Source: an uncultured Caryophanales bacterium (GTDB lineage Bacteria > Bacillota_I > Bacilli_A > RFN20 > CAG-449). From it: a stretch of DNA of 56,308 nt. The position numbers and the translations under genes are program-made. Positions 43,493 through 54,157 of the stretch are shown here, in pieces (positions within the stretch are counted from its first letter, which is position 1; each line of letters starts with the position of its first letter). The notes beneath the pieces were generated by a model, which saw only the letters and a program-made list of their open reading frames with translations, was not told the DNA's origin and searched no databases. The stretch is taken from assembly GCA_945873815.1 (NCBI GenBank), contig CAMCEE010000012.1, positions 1-56,308 on the forward strand, written 5' to 3'.

Positions 43493-44379
43493 TGAATAAG
43501 AAAATTGTCGATGAGAGTTTATTTCAAAGCTTAGAACAATTAGAAATATATCTCAAAGATAATGTTGCAGGTGCATTTGGAGGCAATCATCGTAGTAGAA
43601 AAATTGGTTCTTCAAGTGAATTTGCTGATTATCGCGAATATATTCCAGGAGACGATATACGTCGAATTGACTGGAATATTTTTTCGCGTTTTGAAAAACT
43701 ATTCCTTAAATTATTTTTAGATGAAAGGCAAATGCACATTAAAATATATATCGATTGTTCTAGATCGATGGATTTTGGAACAAATAATAAGGGAGTTTCC
43801 GCTCTTCGCTTAGCGGTTTGCTTAGCTTATTTATCGATTAGTTCTCTTGATAAAGTATCAATATATGCTTTAAGAGGAAAGAAATGTGAAAAAGTAATCG
43901 AGGGGATAATCGGCAAGGAATCCTTCTATAATTCCATTAAAGCTATTGAAAATGTTGAATTCGATCAAAATTCATGTATCTCTGATGCGATAATGTCCTC
44001 TCCAACAATTGGATATGGGGATGGAATGTCTTTTATTATTTCAGATTTTATGGTCGAAGAAGACTATAAGAATGCAATAGGATATTTAAGAAATAAACAT
44101 CGCGATGTAACATGTATTCAAATCCTTTCTGATGAAGAGATAAATCCTATGTATCGTGGTAAAACAATATTATATGATTCAGAAAATTCAAATAAATTAT
44201 TCAAAAGAAATATTACAAAAGAGAGAATAAAAGCATATCATATGGCTCTTGAATATGTTAAAAAACAATTATCTGATTTCTGTTTATCTCGTGAAGCTAA
44301 TTATTTATTTGTAAGTTCTAGTGATTCATTAGATGATATCATAATAAATAAAGCGATTCAAAAGGAGGTTATTAAATAA
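43492..44379 (+). CDS. DUF58 protein
   Basis: 295 aa. YREYIPGDDIRRIDWNIFSR (48-66) is the DUF58 signature; the following IYIDCSRSM (D88-x-S-x-S) is a MIDAS-like element of a hidden VWA fold. DUF58 proteins accompany MoxR and VWA proteins almost always. No membrane segments here. Shares one base with the MoxR stop and with the next gene start: tightly coupled. Confidence 0.95.
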   Translation: MNKKIVDESLFQSLEQLEIYLKDNVAGAFGGNHRSRKIGSSSEFADYREYIPGDDIRRIDWNIFSRFEKLFLKLFLDERQMHIKIYIDCSRSMDFGTNNKGVSALRLAVCLAYLSISSLDKVSIYALRGKKCEKVIEGIIGKESFYNSIKAIENVEFDQNSCISDAIMSSPTIGYGDGMSFIISDFMVEEDYKNAIGYLRNKHRDVTCIQILSDEEINPMYRGKTILYDSENSNKLFKRNITKERIKAYHMALEYVKKQLSDFCLSREANYLFVSSSDSLDDIIINKAIQKEVIK

Positions 44380-46235
44380 TGACACTTCTTTATCCTTTAG
44401 GCTTAATTGGATTAATTGGTGTTCCATTATTAATCCTTATCTATATATTAAAAAGCAAATATAAAGAAACGACTGTTGCTTCAACTTTTTTATGGGAATT
44501 AAGCGATAAATTTATGAAGAAGAAACAACCTTTTTCGACATTGAAGGGACTTCTTTCCTTGATTCTTCAAATTTTATGCGTGATTTTTGTTTCGCTTTCC
44601 TTATCTCATCCTATCTTACATTTAAAGGATTCTGCGAAGAATTATCTATTCATTCTTGATGAATCTGCAAGTATGAATATGGAATGTGAAGGTAAAACTC
44701 GTTTTGAACTTGCACTTGAAGAAATAACATCTCTAATCAACAATTCAAGAGATGGTTCTAAATATACGCTTATCGAACAAAATAAATCCTCATCAATTCT
44801 ATATTCTTATCTTGAATCAAAGGAAAAAGCTAAAACTGAATTAAATAGATTATCTCCTACAACTTTAAATATTGATGAAGTAGAGGCTATTTCTCTAGCA
44901 CAAGAACTCTTTAAAGAAGATTCTTCTTTTGAAGTATATTATTTCACCGATAAAGAATATGCTAAGCAAGAAAATATAACAGTGATTAATTGTTCAAATA
45001 ATGAATATAACGCTTCAATTAAAAATTGTTCATATGAGATTGTAAATGATAGTTTTGTAATTGAAGGGAGTTTTATTTCATATAGTGAAACTAGAGATAT
45101 AGAAGTTCAATTAATTGTACCAGATACTTTAAAAAATGATGGAGAAGATAAAATTCTTGCAAGTAAGATTATAACCGCGAATCAAAATGAAGATACTTTA
45201 TTTAGTTTTACTGTTCCATTAGATAATTATGCATATTTTCTTGTTTTACTTAATGTTGAAGATTCCTTAGAATACGATAATTATTATTATCTTTTTGGAA
45301 ATGATTCAAATGGTGAATTTACAACTCTTCTAGTAAGTAGTAATCCATTCTTTTTGAAAAATGTCATTAGTGCTTGCGGTAGTAGTAATATACGTGTAAC
45401 AAGTTCATATAATGGTGAGACTGGATACGATTTATATGTATTTGATTCTTGTTCTATATCCTCACTACCTAATGATGGGTCAATTATATTAATGAACATT
45501 TCTTCAAATGTTCCTTCTTCTATGATAATTCCTCAAGAAAAAATGACAGTTTCTGGAGGAGCAAAATTGTCTTTATCGAACGAAGAATCGATTAGATATA
45601 ATGATTTATCTAAAGATTTATTAGGTAATGATATTTATGTTTCAGAATTCATGAGATATAGTCTTACAAAGGATTTCACAACAATCTATAACTATAATGG
45701 GATTCCAATGGTTTTTGCCGGGAATACGTCTTTTGATAATAAGGAAGTGATATTCTCATTTGACGTCCATAATTCTTCTTTACCATTAAATATTGATTAT
45801 GTTCCTTTATTTAGAAACATCATTTCATATCTTTTACCTCCATTTATTGAAAGAACTAATTTCGTTGCAGGAGAGAAGATAAAGATTAATGTTTTATCTA
45901 ATTTGGAATCGATTAGATTGAATACTTCGAATAATTATTCAACTTATTTACCTTTATCTAATTCCGAAATCTATTACGATTTAGATTATGTTGGAGTATA
46001 TTCATTGATTACTACTTCGAAATCTAATCAAACTAAAGCTTATTATGTTTATGTTTCTTATCCAATAGAAGAATCTAATCCAATTGATTTTCAAGAAAAG
46101 ATCATTCTTTATGGAGATAAAAGTAAAGGAAATTATGATAGTCAATTTGATTTATTATTTATTTCATTTATTCTTTTACTTTGCTTTATTGTAGTTGAAT
46201 GGGAGGTGTATGTTTATGACGAACATTTCATTTAA
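44379..46235 (+). CDS. BatA-like membrane VWA protein
   Basis: 618 aa. N-terminal BatA-type helix pair (7-25 and 57-77), then a VWA domain with MIDAS LDESAS (D94-x-S-x-S), a long beta-rich extracytoplasmic region and a C-terminal helix (about 588-608). Family knowledge: MoxR/DUF58/BatA sets assemble in the membrane. Preceded by GGAGG in the end of DUF58. Overlaps the next gene by 20 nt. Confidence 0.9.
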   Translation: MTLLYPLGLIGLIGVPLLILIYILKSKYKETTVASTFLWELSDKFMKKKQPFSTLKGLLSLILQILCVIFVSLSLSHPILHLKDSAKNYLFILDESASMNMECEGKTRFELALEEITSLINNSRDGSKYTLIEQNKSSSILYSYLESKEKAKTELNRLSPTTLNIDEVEAISLAQELFKEDSSFEVYYFTDKEYAKQENITVINCSNNEYNASIKNCSYEIVNDSFVIEGSFISYSETRDIEVQLIVPDTLKNDGEDKILASKIITANQNEDTLFSFTVPLDNYAYFLVLLNVEDSLEYDNYYYLFGNDSNGEFTTLLVSSNPFFLKNVISACGSSNIRVTSSYNGETGYDLYVFDSCSISSLPNDGSIILMNISSNVPSSMIIPQEKMTVSGGAKLSLSNEESIRYNDLSKDLLGNDIYVSEFMRYSLTKDFTTIYNYNGIPMVFAGNTSFDNKEVIFSFDVHNSSLPLNIDYVPLFRNIISYLLPPFIERTNFVAGEKIKINVLSNLESIRLNTSNNYSTYLPLSNSEIYYDLDYVGVYSLITTSKSNQTKAYYVYVSYPIEESNPIDFQEKIILYGDKSKGNYDSQFDLLFISFILLLCFIVVEWEVYVYDEHFI

Positions 46236-48825
46236 TAACCCATATCTATTATTTGCTTTCATTCCTTTGATACTTCTATTAGTTGTACCATTTATTATTT
46301 TTGTTAAAAGGAAGAGACCAAATAAGATTATTTCATTGATTCTTCATATTATTATAAGTGCGTTATTAGTCGTTTCACTTGCAGATTTAAAAACAACTTC
46401 TTATATTGTGGATTCCAACGTATATATATTATGTGATGTATCAACTTCAACAATCAAATCACGTGAGAAAATGGATGAATACATTGAAGAATATAAGGAT
46501 AAAATTACATCTAACACATCATTAGGTGTTATTTGTTATGGCAGAAATCAAGAATTATTAGTCCCTTTAGGAGAAGAAATTAAATCGGTTAGTTTATCAT
46601 CTTGCGATCCTTCATCTTCAAATTTAGAAGAAGCTCTTCGTTATACACTTTCTATAATGAAAGAAGATAAGAAAAACCACATCATTATCTTAAGCGATGG
46701 ACTTGAGGTTGATGGAGATTCAAAAGAATATGTAAAAGAAATTCCAGATGATATTAGAATTGATGCTGTATATTTTGAAACTGTTTATTCTAATGAAGAT
46801 TATGAGATGTTAGTTGAGAGTATTACTGGTTCTAAGTCAACTTATTTAGGAGTTAATGAAAAATTATCTTTTAAGATTCATTCTTCATATAGTGATGAAG
46901 CAAATATGAAAATATATTGTGATGATGTTTTGATTAAAGAAAGCACATTAAAAGTTAAAAAAGGAATTAATACATTTACTTTTGACCCATTAACGAGCGA
47001 AAGTGGAAAAAGAACTTATAGAATTGAAATTCAAAATAATAAAGACTTCAATAAAGAGAATAACATTGTTTACTTCCATCAAGAAATCGTTGATAAACCA
47101 AATATTCTTTATATCTATAACGATGAAGTAAATTCATTAAGTTTTTATAATTATTTAAAAGATCAAGCAAATATAACAAGATTACCGCAAAATAGAGTTA
47201 GAAATACATCGATTCAATATTTATGTTCGTTTGATGAAGTTGTACTGAATAATGTTAATTTATCAACAATCTCAGATGGAGAGAATCTTGCTTCTTCTTT
47301 AAACACTTATGTCAATGAATATGGTAAAACTCTAATCACTTTTGGTGGAGAAAACACATATTTAAATGGTGGTTTCTATACTAGTGAATTAAATGATATG
47401 CTTCCAGTAAATATCAATCCAAGCGACACAAAAAATGAAACTGCAGTTATGATTTTAATCGATTCTTCAGGAAGTATGGGAGGAAGATTGGATGATGCGA
47501 AAGTAGGTGCAATAAATTGCTTAAATCTTTTGACAGAAAATGATTATTTTGGTGTTGCAACTTTTGCAAGTACTACTAGTGTAGTTTGGCCTATTTCTCA
47601 TCCTACTAGTAAAAACCGTATCTTAATGGAAAAGAAAATCAATTCGATTAAAGAAGGTGACGGAACCGTTATGGGACCAGGATTAGATCTTGCCTATGAA
47701 CAATTAAAGAGAATTGATTTAAAGAACAAGATGATTCTTCTTCTATCTGATGGAATGCCTTCTGATGCGAATGTACTAGTGGAAAAATGTGAGAAAATCG
47801 CAAAAAATAATATTATGGTTTCGACGATTTGTATTTCGAATTCAAAAAATGAAATTATGATGGATATGGCTGAAGCGGGGAATGGACATTGTGTCGCGGC
47901 AAATACTTCTAGTTCAATTGAGCAAGCTATGCTTTCTGAAGTTACAGATATCATAATGGAAACTAATATTGAAAAAAATATTGAGGTTAAGAAAAATATC
48001 ATTAAATCACCATATCTTGAAGGATTAAACGATGAGCTTCCATCTCTAAATGGATTTAATTATTCAAAGATTAAAATGGGCGCGGATAACATTCTTTCAA
48101 CTAGTATCACGCTTGAAAACGGCATTGATATTGAAGATGCTCCTCTTCTTGCAAAATGGGAATACGGAAATGGGAAAGTTATTTCTTTAATGACTGACAC
48201 ACTTTTAAAATGGTCGAATAATTGGGAAAGTTCAGTACTTCCTCAATTACTTAAAAACATCATGATTAATTCATTACCAAAAGAACATACGGTAGATGAT
48301 ATATCTTTTAAATATGAAATAGAAGCATATGTTGGATCATTAAATGTAAGTTTTTCAAATCCAAATGTATTTGATGAGGTAGAGTATGAAGTATGTTCTC
48401 CTACAGGTAAAATTGAAACATATTCTTCCATTCTTGCAAGAGGAATGTACTTTTCAAAAATTAATCTAGATGAAAATGGAATTTATAAAGTAAAGGTTTC
48501 AAGAAAAAATCTTAATAATCTTTCATTTTCTTCATATGATTTTATTATCATCAAAAATTATTCAAAGGAATATAATTCATTTGATGAATCAGATAATATA
48601 TTATTATGGGAATTAGTAGATGGAAGAGGTATTTTATCAAATAAAGTAGATGATATAGTATCTTTAGAACAAGAAGATAAGATAAGTGAAAAACACTATA
48701 ATATATATTTTATTATCGCGGCATTATGTTTATTTATTATCGATGTAATAGTAAGAAAATTTACAATGCATGATATTACAAAAATAAAGAAACTATTCAT
48801 AAAATCATTAAAAAAGAGGAAATAA
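46216..48825 (+). CDS. Large membrane protein with two VWA domains and a GATase-like segment
   Basis: 869 aa from ATG 46216 (GGGAGGTG 8 nt upstream). Two N-terminal helices, VWA-1 with DVSTST (D74), a central stretch with FGGENTYLNGGF resembling a glutamine-amidotransferase-like fold, VWA-2 with a perfect MIDAS DSSGSM (D416), a beta region and a C-terminal helix with basic tail. Both VWAs likely bind metal and a protein partner. Last gene of the operon; five coupled genes suggest one complex spanning the membrane. Confidence 0.9.
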   Translation: MTNISFNNPYLLFAFIPLILLLVVPFIIFVKRKRPNKIISLILHIIISALLVVSLADLKTTSYIVDSNVYILCDVSTSTIKSREKMDEYIEEYKDKITSNTSLGVICYGRNQELLVPLGEEIKSVSLSSCDPSSSNLEEALRYTLSIMKEDKKNHIIILSDGLEVDGDSKEYVKEIPDDIRIDAVYFETVYSNEDYEMLVESITGSKSTYLGVNEKLSFKIHSSYSDEANMKIYCDDVLIKESTLKVKKGINTFTFDPLTSESGKRTYRIEIQNNKDFNKENNIVYFHQEIVDKPNILYIYNDEVNSLSFYNYLKDQANITRLPQNRVRNTSIQYLCSFDEVVLNNVNLSTISDGENLASSLNTYVNEYGKTLITFGGENTYLNGGFYTSELNDMLPVNINPSDTKNETAVMILIDSSGSMGGRLDDAKVGAINCLNLLTENDYFGVATFASTTSVVWPISHPTSKNRILMEKKINSIKEGDGTVMGPGLDLAYEQLKRIDLKNKMILLLSDGMPSDANVLVEKCEKIAKNNIMVSTICISNSKNEIMMDMAEAGNGHCVAANTSSSIEQAMLSEVTDIIMETNIEKNIEVKKNIIKSPYLEGLNDELPSLNGFNYSKIKMGADNILSTSITLENGIDIEDAPLLAKWEYGNGKVISLMTDTLLKWSNNWESSVLPQLLKNIMINSLPKEHTVDDISFKYEIEAYVGSLNVSFSNPNVFDEVEYEVCSPTGKIETYSSILARGMYFSKINLDENGIYKVKVSRKNLNNLSFSSYDFIIIKNYSKEYNSFDESDNILLWELVDGRGILSNKVDDIVSLEQEDKISEKHYNIYFIIAALCLFIIDVIVRKFTMHDITKIKKLFIKSLKKRK

Positions 48826-49209
48826 ATGAAATTATTTTACTCTATAAAATTTAATTCAAATTACATGTAAATATGTGATTTCCTAGTTTTACATTAGAAG
48901 ATAAAGTATTCCAAAATTATTATTGCGGTAATTCGAGTTTTTGAATCTCCTGTTAGAAGGAATTGGATAATGTGATGGGAGATGCTATTTTAATTTGTTA
49001 TGAAGGATTTTTTATTATGATTTAATGGAATAACCTTAAAATATGGTGCTAGTTTCATCTTAAAAATAGATAATATATTTATAAATGGAAATCTTTTCGA
49101 TTTTAAATGGAGTTAATCGATTTTTTTAGTGATAACTTATACAGAAATAACTTAAATATATTTTAAATATATTTCCATTGTATTAATATTTTATAAAGGG
49201 GTGATTGAA
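48826..49209. other. Intergenic stretch before the ABC transporter
   Basis: No gene found. AT-rich, with a palindromic AAATATATTTTAAATATATTT element near 49152 and a weak GAATCTCC/GGGAGAT inverted pair near 48943-48986. The ABC gene's promoter is likely in the last 80 nt; AAAGGGGTGA at 49196 is its ribosome site. Confidence 0.4.
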
Positions 49210-52200
49210 TTGCTTAGATTAAAAAACATAGTGAAGAAATATAAAGTAGCAGATAGTGAAGTATTTGCGCTTAAAGGAATAAATCTTAGTTTTAGACAAA
49301 ATGAATTCGTTTCTATTTTAGGACCTTCTGGATGTGGTAAAACTACAACTCTTAATATCATTGGAGGACTCGATAAATATACGGAAGGAGACCTATACAT
49401 TGGTGGAAAATCTACAAAAAATTTTAATGATCACGATTGGGATGTATATCGAAATCATCGAATTGGATTTATTTTTCAATCATATAATTTAATTCCACAT
49501 CAAACGATTTTAGAAAACGTTGAACTTGCTTTAACTATTTCAGGTGTTGAGAAAAAGGAAAGAGAAATTAGAGCACGAAAAGCTTTAGATAAGGTTGGTT
49601 TAAAAGGACAATATAAGAAAAAACCAAATCAACTTTCTGGTGGTCAATGTCAAAGGGTTGCAATTGCAAGAGCTCTTGTTAATGAACCTGATATTTTACT
49701 TGCAGATGAACCAACTGGTGCTTTAGATACGCATACTAGCATTCAAATAATGGAATTAATAAAGGAAATTTCAAAAGAAAAGCTAGTTATTATGGTTACT
49801 CATAACCCAGAACTTGCAGAGAAATATTCAACAAGAATTGTACGTTTACTTGATGGTGAATTAAAGGACGATTCAAATCCATTCTCAGAAGAAGAAGAAA
49901 TAGAAGAGTGCGAATTGATTAAAAAGAAACAAGAAGAAGCGGAATACGATGAAAAGAAAGAGAAAAAAGAACGTGCAAAAATGTCTCTTTTTACTGCGAT
50001 TAAATTATCGTCGAGGAATTTATATTCTAAATTTAAAAGAACTTTAATGGTTGCAATTGCTGGTTCAATTGGTATAGTTGGTGTGTCGACAGTTTTATCT
50101 GTTTCTAATGGTATTCAAGGATATATTAGTGATATGCAAAACGATATGTTATCAGGATATCCCGTCTTTATCTCGTCTTCTACTTTTGAATATGCTTCAT
50201 TACTCGGAGGACAAATGAATACAGGTTCAACAGAAAAAGTAAATCCTGATGGAGATTTATCTCAAGCATACGTTAATTCATTAGTTCGTACCTTATACAA
50301 TATGAATGGTATAACTTCAACTAATGTGATTACGGAAGAATATATGGATTTCATTGATAAGATGCCTTCTGATACTTGTTCTCTTGTTCAAAATATATAT
50401 GGAGACTTAATTGCACCTAATATATTTACAAGCTTTAAAACAGGCTATAATGAGACTCATATGATGTCTGTTTCTGCAATTCAAGCTACATACGCTTCCG
50501 TTTTAAAGGGCATTGATGAATATAAAGATTATGCAAATATGATTAGTTCTGTTGATGTCATGACTGAAATGCCTTCAAATGCTGACTATATTGCTTCTCA
50601 ATATGATATTTTATATATTGAAGATGGAATGACTTTAAAGGATGTCATCGAATCTAAGGAGGCACTTGTTGCGGTTACTAATAAGAAAACGAATTCATTA
50701 AATGACCTCGAACTTGCAGAATATGGATTCTTTGATCAAGATGTTTTTATCAATTATTGCTTGAAAGTTGGTAATTCTCCTGATTATATCGATAATGGTG
50801 TATTAGAATTACCACAAACATTATCATATGAGCAAATTGCAGAAAAGGTATTTACATGGTACCCTAATAGCACAGTTTTTAAAAAATCTGGAAGCGATGA
50901 TGATTTAGGACCGAAATATTATTGTAGTGCTTATGCAGATGGTTCACTTATGAATGATCCACTTATCGATGAAGCTTATCAATTTAATGCATTTACAAAA
51001 AATGATGGTGCAGTTGATTTAAATGTTAAATGCATTTTGCGTTTAAAAGACGAGTTATCATATGGATGCTTGCTTTCAGGCGGATTATTATATACAAAAG
51101 CATTAACAGATCATATTAGAGAATATAATAAAAATTCACAAATTGTTCTTGATGCAAAAGATAATGATAACGTTTTATATAACATTGAAATGGGATTTAA
51201 GTATCGTTTTGATGATAAATCTTCTTCAACTTGTGAGAAGACATATTTAAGCGCAGATTCTTCTAGCGCAATTCTTGAATATGTTGCTCAATTTATGGGT
51301 GGTGGATCTAATAAAACGATTAAATCATATAGTATGCAAGCTCTTGGTGGAAGCGATTATCCGACATCATTATATTTCTATTGTAAAGATTTCAAAGAAA
51401 AAGACAATTTACTCTTATATTTAGATAAATGGAATTCAAATATTAAGGGTAATCTCTATAAAGTTGATACTTCAGGGTTATATGTTGGAATGAAATATGA
51501 TGAGAATGGCAAGGAGAGTACTGTTTATTATTATAAGAATGAGAACAATAATAAATATTTTGAAGTCATATTGGATGAAAATGGATACGTTACAGATACA
51601 AAAGGAAGGAAATACAAATTCTTCAATACGGATGAAGGAGTTGGATTCTATGAAAGAATTGCAGATAGAATCGGAAAATCATTCTTGATAAACGATAATA
51701 TTGAGATTGAAGGAACTTCACTTTCTATTAATCCATATAGTTTACTCAAATACTCTGTGTTAAAAGAAGAATTTACTTCTTCAAACATTTTCTATAATTC
51801 AATTAAGAGATTATATAGTTCGAATGATTACATTTGGTATTATGATGATCGTGATGGATTTAGACATTATGTAATGAGAGTAGAAAAACAAGATTATTAT
51901 AAGATCAATCTTGATGCACAAGGCAATGTGATTGTTCCAAATGATGGATATCAAAAATATGCCTATATTCATGATGATGTGAATGATAAGTGGGATTTCT
52001 ATAAATATGAATATAATTCAGAAACTGGCGCATATTCTATCGGTACAACTCCTGTTGATGAGGAGGATTATGATAATATCTACGCGGATAATCATGTATA
52101 TTCATATTTGAACGTTGTTAAAAATCCAGAATTCAAAATCGATACAGATCGTGATGGAGTTGAAGAAGATTGGATGATTGATACTAAAGGATTTTATATT

Positions 52201-53133
52201 GATTTAAGTTCTCTTCAAAATATGGACATTTCTTCAACGGGTGGAGCTAGTGCATTACTTGATTCCTTCATTGTTGATAGTACGAATAAGATTCTTACAA
52301 TTAGAGATTATTCAGCATTTAATTTCTATTTTAGAGCCCCATTATCTTCAATTGAAGAAGAGAGATATATTTTCAATTATGTTGATGTTGAAGAAGAAAC
52401 AATCGTTGATAGAGAAGGAAAAACAAATACTCATTTTTATCTACTTGCAAAAGATATTTCTAAATACGCTGAATCAAATAACCTTGATTCGATAAGTGGA
52501 ATTGAAAACATTTTGGGAGACAAATATTTGATCGAGGAAGATGGAGGCTTAAAAGCAGTATCAAAGGCATTTTCTGATACTCCATTATCGTTATTACAAT
52601 TGATTGATAATAATATTATCGGAGATGAACTTCAAGATCTTTCAGTTTTAACACTTGATGATGGAAAGAAAATCAATTATACAGATTCAATAGGGTTAAT
52701 TATGGGAATGGTCAATGATTTGATTAATATTATCACTTATGCTCTTGTTGCATTTACTGCATTAAGTTTAGTAGTTTCAACTGTGATGATCGGAATTATT
52801 ACTTATGTATCTGTTGTTGAAAGAACAAAAGAAATCGGCGTAATTCGTTCACTTGGTGGACGTAAGAAAGATGTTGCACATTTATTTAATGCGGAAACAC
52901 TTATTATTGGGTTCTCTTCTGGATTAGTTGGTATATTAGTAACTTATGGTTTATCTGCCTTAATTAATGTTGTTGTCGGAAGTATGACAGGAATCTATAC
53001 GATTGCTTCATTAACCCCATTAACTGCGGTAATAATGGTTGTATTAAGTGTATTGTTAACTACTATTTCAGGACTAATTCCTTCTCGTGCGGCAGCTAAA
53101 AAAGATCCAGTTGTGGCATTAAGAACTGAATAG
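49210..53133 (+). CDS. ABC ATPase fused to MacB/FtsX-type permease with giant outer insert
   Basis: 1307 aa. ATPase domain (1-220) with Walker A GPSGCGKTT, signature LSGGQCQRVAIARAL and DEPTGALD: LolD/MacB class. A charged linker leads to the first helix (near 280), then about 850 residues outside the membrane, then three helices of the FtsX domain at the C-terminus (ERTKEIGVIRSLGGRKKDV loop). Such proteins transmit force to remove or sense peptides or lipoproteins rather than import. The TTG start at 49210 is chosen for spacing to AAAGGGGTGA. No partner gene adjacent. Confidence 0.9.
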   Translation: MLRLKNIVKKYKVADSEVFALKGINLSFRQNEFVSILGPSGCGKTTTLNIIGGLDKYTEGDLYIGGKSTKNFNDHDWDVYRNHRIGFIFQSYNLIPHQTILENVELALTISGVEKKEREIRARKALDKVGLKGQYKKKPNQLSGGQCQRVAIARALVNEPDILLADEPTGALDTHTSIQIMELIKEISKEKLVIMVTHNPELAEKYSTRIVRLLDGELKDDSNPFSEEEEIEECELIKKKQEEAEYDEKKEKKERAKMSLFTAIKLSSRNLYSKFKRTLMVAIAGSIGIVGVSTVLSVSNGIQGYISDMQNDMLSGYPVFISSSTFEYASLLGGQMNTGSTEKVNPDGDLSQAYVNSLVRTLYNMNGITSTNVITEEYMDFIDKMPSDTCSLVQNIYGDLIAPNIFTSFKTGYNETHMMSVSAIQATYASVLKGIDEYKDYANMISSVDVMTEMPSNADYIASQYDILYIEDGMTLKDVIESKEALVAVTNKKTNSLNDLELAEYGFFDQDVFINYCLKVGNSPDYIDNGVLELPQTLSYEQIAEKVFTWYPNSTVFKKSGSDDDLGPKYYCSAYADGSLMNDPLIDEAYQFNAFTKNDGAVDLNVKCILRLKDELSYGCLLSGGLLYTKALTDHIREYNKNSQIVLDAKDNDNVLYNIEMGFKYRFDDKSSSTCEKTYLSADSSSAILEYVAQFMGGGSNKTIKSYSMQALGGSDYPTSLYFYCKDFKEKDNLLLYLDKWNSNIKGNLYKVDTSGLYVGMKYDENGKESTVYYYKNENNNKYFEVILDENGYVTDTKGRKYKFFNTDEGVGFYERIADRIGKSFLINDNIEIEGTSLSINPYSLLKYSVLKEEFTSSNIFYNSIKRLYSSNDYIWYYDDRDGFRHYVMRVEKQDYYKINLDAQGNVIVPNDGYQKYAYIHDDVNDKWDFYKYEYNSETGAYSIGTTPVDEEDYDNIYADNHVYSYLNVVKNPEFKIDTDRDGVEEDWMIDTKGFYIDLSSLQNMDISSTGGASALLDSFIVDSTNKILTIRDYSAFNFYFRAPLSSIEEERYIFNYVDVEEETIVDREGKTNTHFYLLAKDISKYAESNNLDSISGIENILGDKYLIEEDGGLKAVSKAFSDTPLSLLQLIDNNIIGDELQDLSVLTLDDGKKINYTDSIGLIMGMVNDLINIITYALVAFTALSLVVSTVMIGIITYVSVVERTKEIGVIRSLGGRKKDVAHLFNAETLIIGFSSGLVGILVTYGLSALINVVVGSMTGIYTIASLTPLTAVIMVVLSVLLTTISGLIPSRAAAKKDPVVALRTE

Positions 53134-53199
53134 AATTGATATTCTTTGAAGTTCATTATTTAGAGGGAAAATTGATGATATACTATAAAAGAGGATTTT

Positions 53200-54045
53200 A
53201 TGGACGGAATATTACTTGTAAATAAAAGAATTGGATGGACATCAAGAGATGTAGTTAATAAAATAATTAGAATCTTTCGTACAAAAAAAGTAGGGCATAC
53301 GGGGACACTTGACCCATTTGCTAGTGGATTATTAATTATTACCATCAATAAAGGAACTAAGATTTCCTCTTACTTAGAGGGTCTTGATAAATCCTATATT
53401 GCTGAAGTTTGCTTAGGCAAATCAACTGATACTCTCGATCTAACAGGAAATGTAATTGACGAAAGAGAGGTTAATCTTCCAATTGATAAAGATGCATTAA
53501 ATAATGCTTTATTGTCATTTATTGGAGATATAAAGCAGGTTCCTCCTATGTATTCTGCGATTAAGATAGATGGAGAGGAATTATATAAAAAAGCAAGACG
53601 AGGAGAAGTGGTTGAAAGAAAAGAAAGAGATGTGCATATTTCTTCTATCGATATTCTTTCTATTGTCGACAATACTTTTACTATGAAAGTTGATTGCTCA
53701 AAAGGAACGTATATTAGATCCTTAGGAACTGATATTGCAGATAAATTAGGATATGGAGGTCATCTTACAAAACTAACTAGAACTCGTGTTGGAAAATATC
53801 TTTTAGAAAATGCTAAAGATGTTGAGGAATTAAATGAAGAAGACATTATTTCTATTAATGATGCACTTTCATATATGGATACAAGAGTTGTATATGGAGA
53901 ATGGGAAAAAAGAGCAAGAAATGGTGTACCATTATATCTTGGTGAAAGTAAATTAGTTTATGTTAAAAATGAAAAGAATGAACCTCTTGCGATATATGAA
54001 TTAAGGGAAGATGGTAAGCATTATTCGTTAAGAGGAATCTTCTAA
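53200..54045 (+). CDS. truB: tRNA pseudouridine-55 synthase
   Basis: 281 aa. GHTGTLDPFASGLL (32-45) contains the catalytic Asp38; KQVPPMYSAIKIDG and the DCSKGTYIRSLGTDI segment are standard TruB motifs. Makes Psi55 in the T loop of tRNA. AGAGGA before ATG. Followed by ribF and rpsO in the usual Firmicutes order. Confidence 0.97.
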   Translation: MDGILLVNKRIGWTSRDVVNKIIRIFRTKKVGHTGTLDPFASGLLIITINKGTKISSYLEGLDKSYIAEVCLGKSTDTLDLTGNVIDEREVNLPIDKDALNNALLSFIGDIKQVPPMYSAIKIDGEELYKKARRGEVVERKERDVHISSIDILSIVDNTFTMKVDCSKGTYIRSLGTDIADKLGYGGHLTKLTRTRVGKYLLENAKDVEELNEEDIISINDALSYMDTRVVYGEWEKRARNGVPLYLGESKLVYVKNEKNEPLAIYELREDGKHYSLRGIF

Positions 54046-54138
54046 CATAACCTAAAGCTATTAATATATCAAAAGTAAAGACGTTATTATAATTAAAGTT
54101 TTATCTTAACATTATTTGAGATTTTATCTAAAAAACAA

Positions 54139-54157
54139 GGAGGATATTATCCTAATG
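54139..54157 (+). promoter_or_regulatory. Hairpin over the ribF ribosome site
   Basis: AGGATA-T-TATCCT pairs the last part of AAGGAGGA with bases just before the ribF ATG at 54155, so the ribosome site can be masked. This suggests translational control or simply a weak structure; no FMN riboswitch is seen. Confidence 0.4.
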
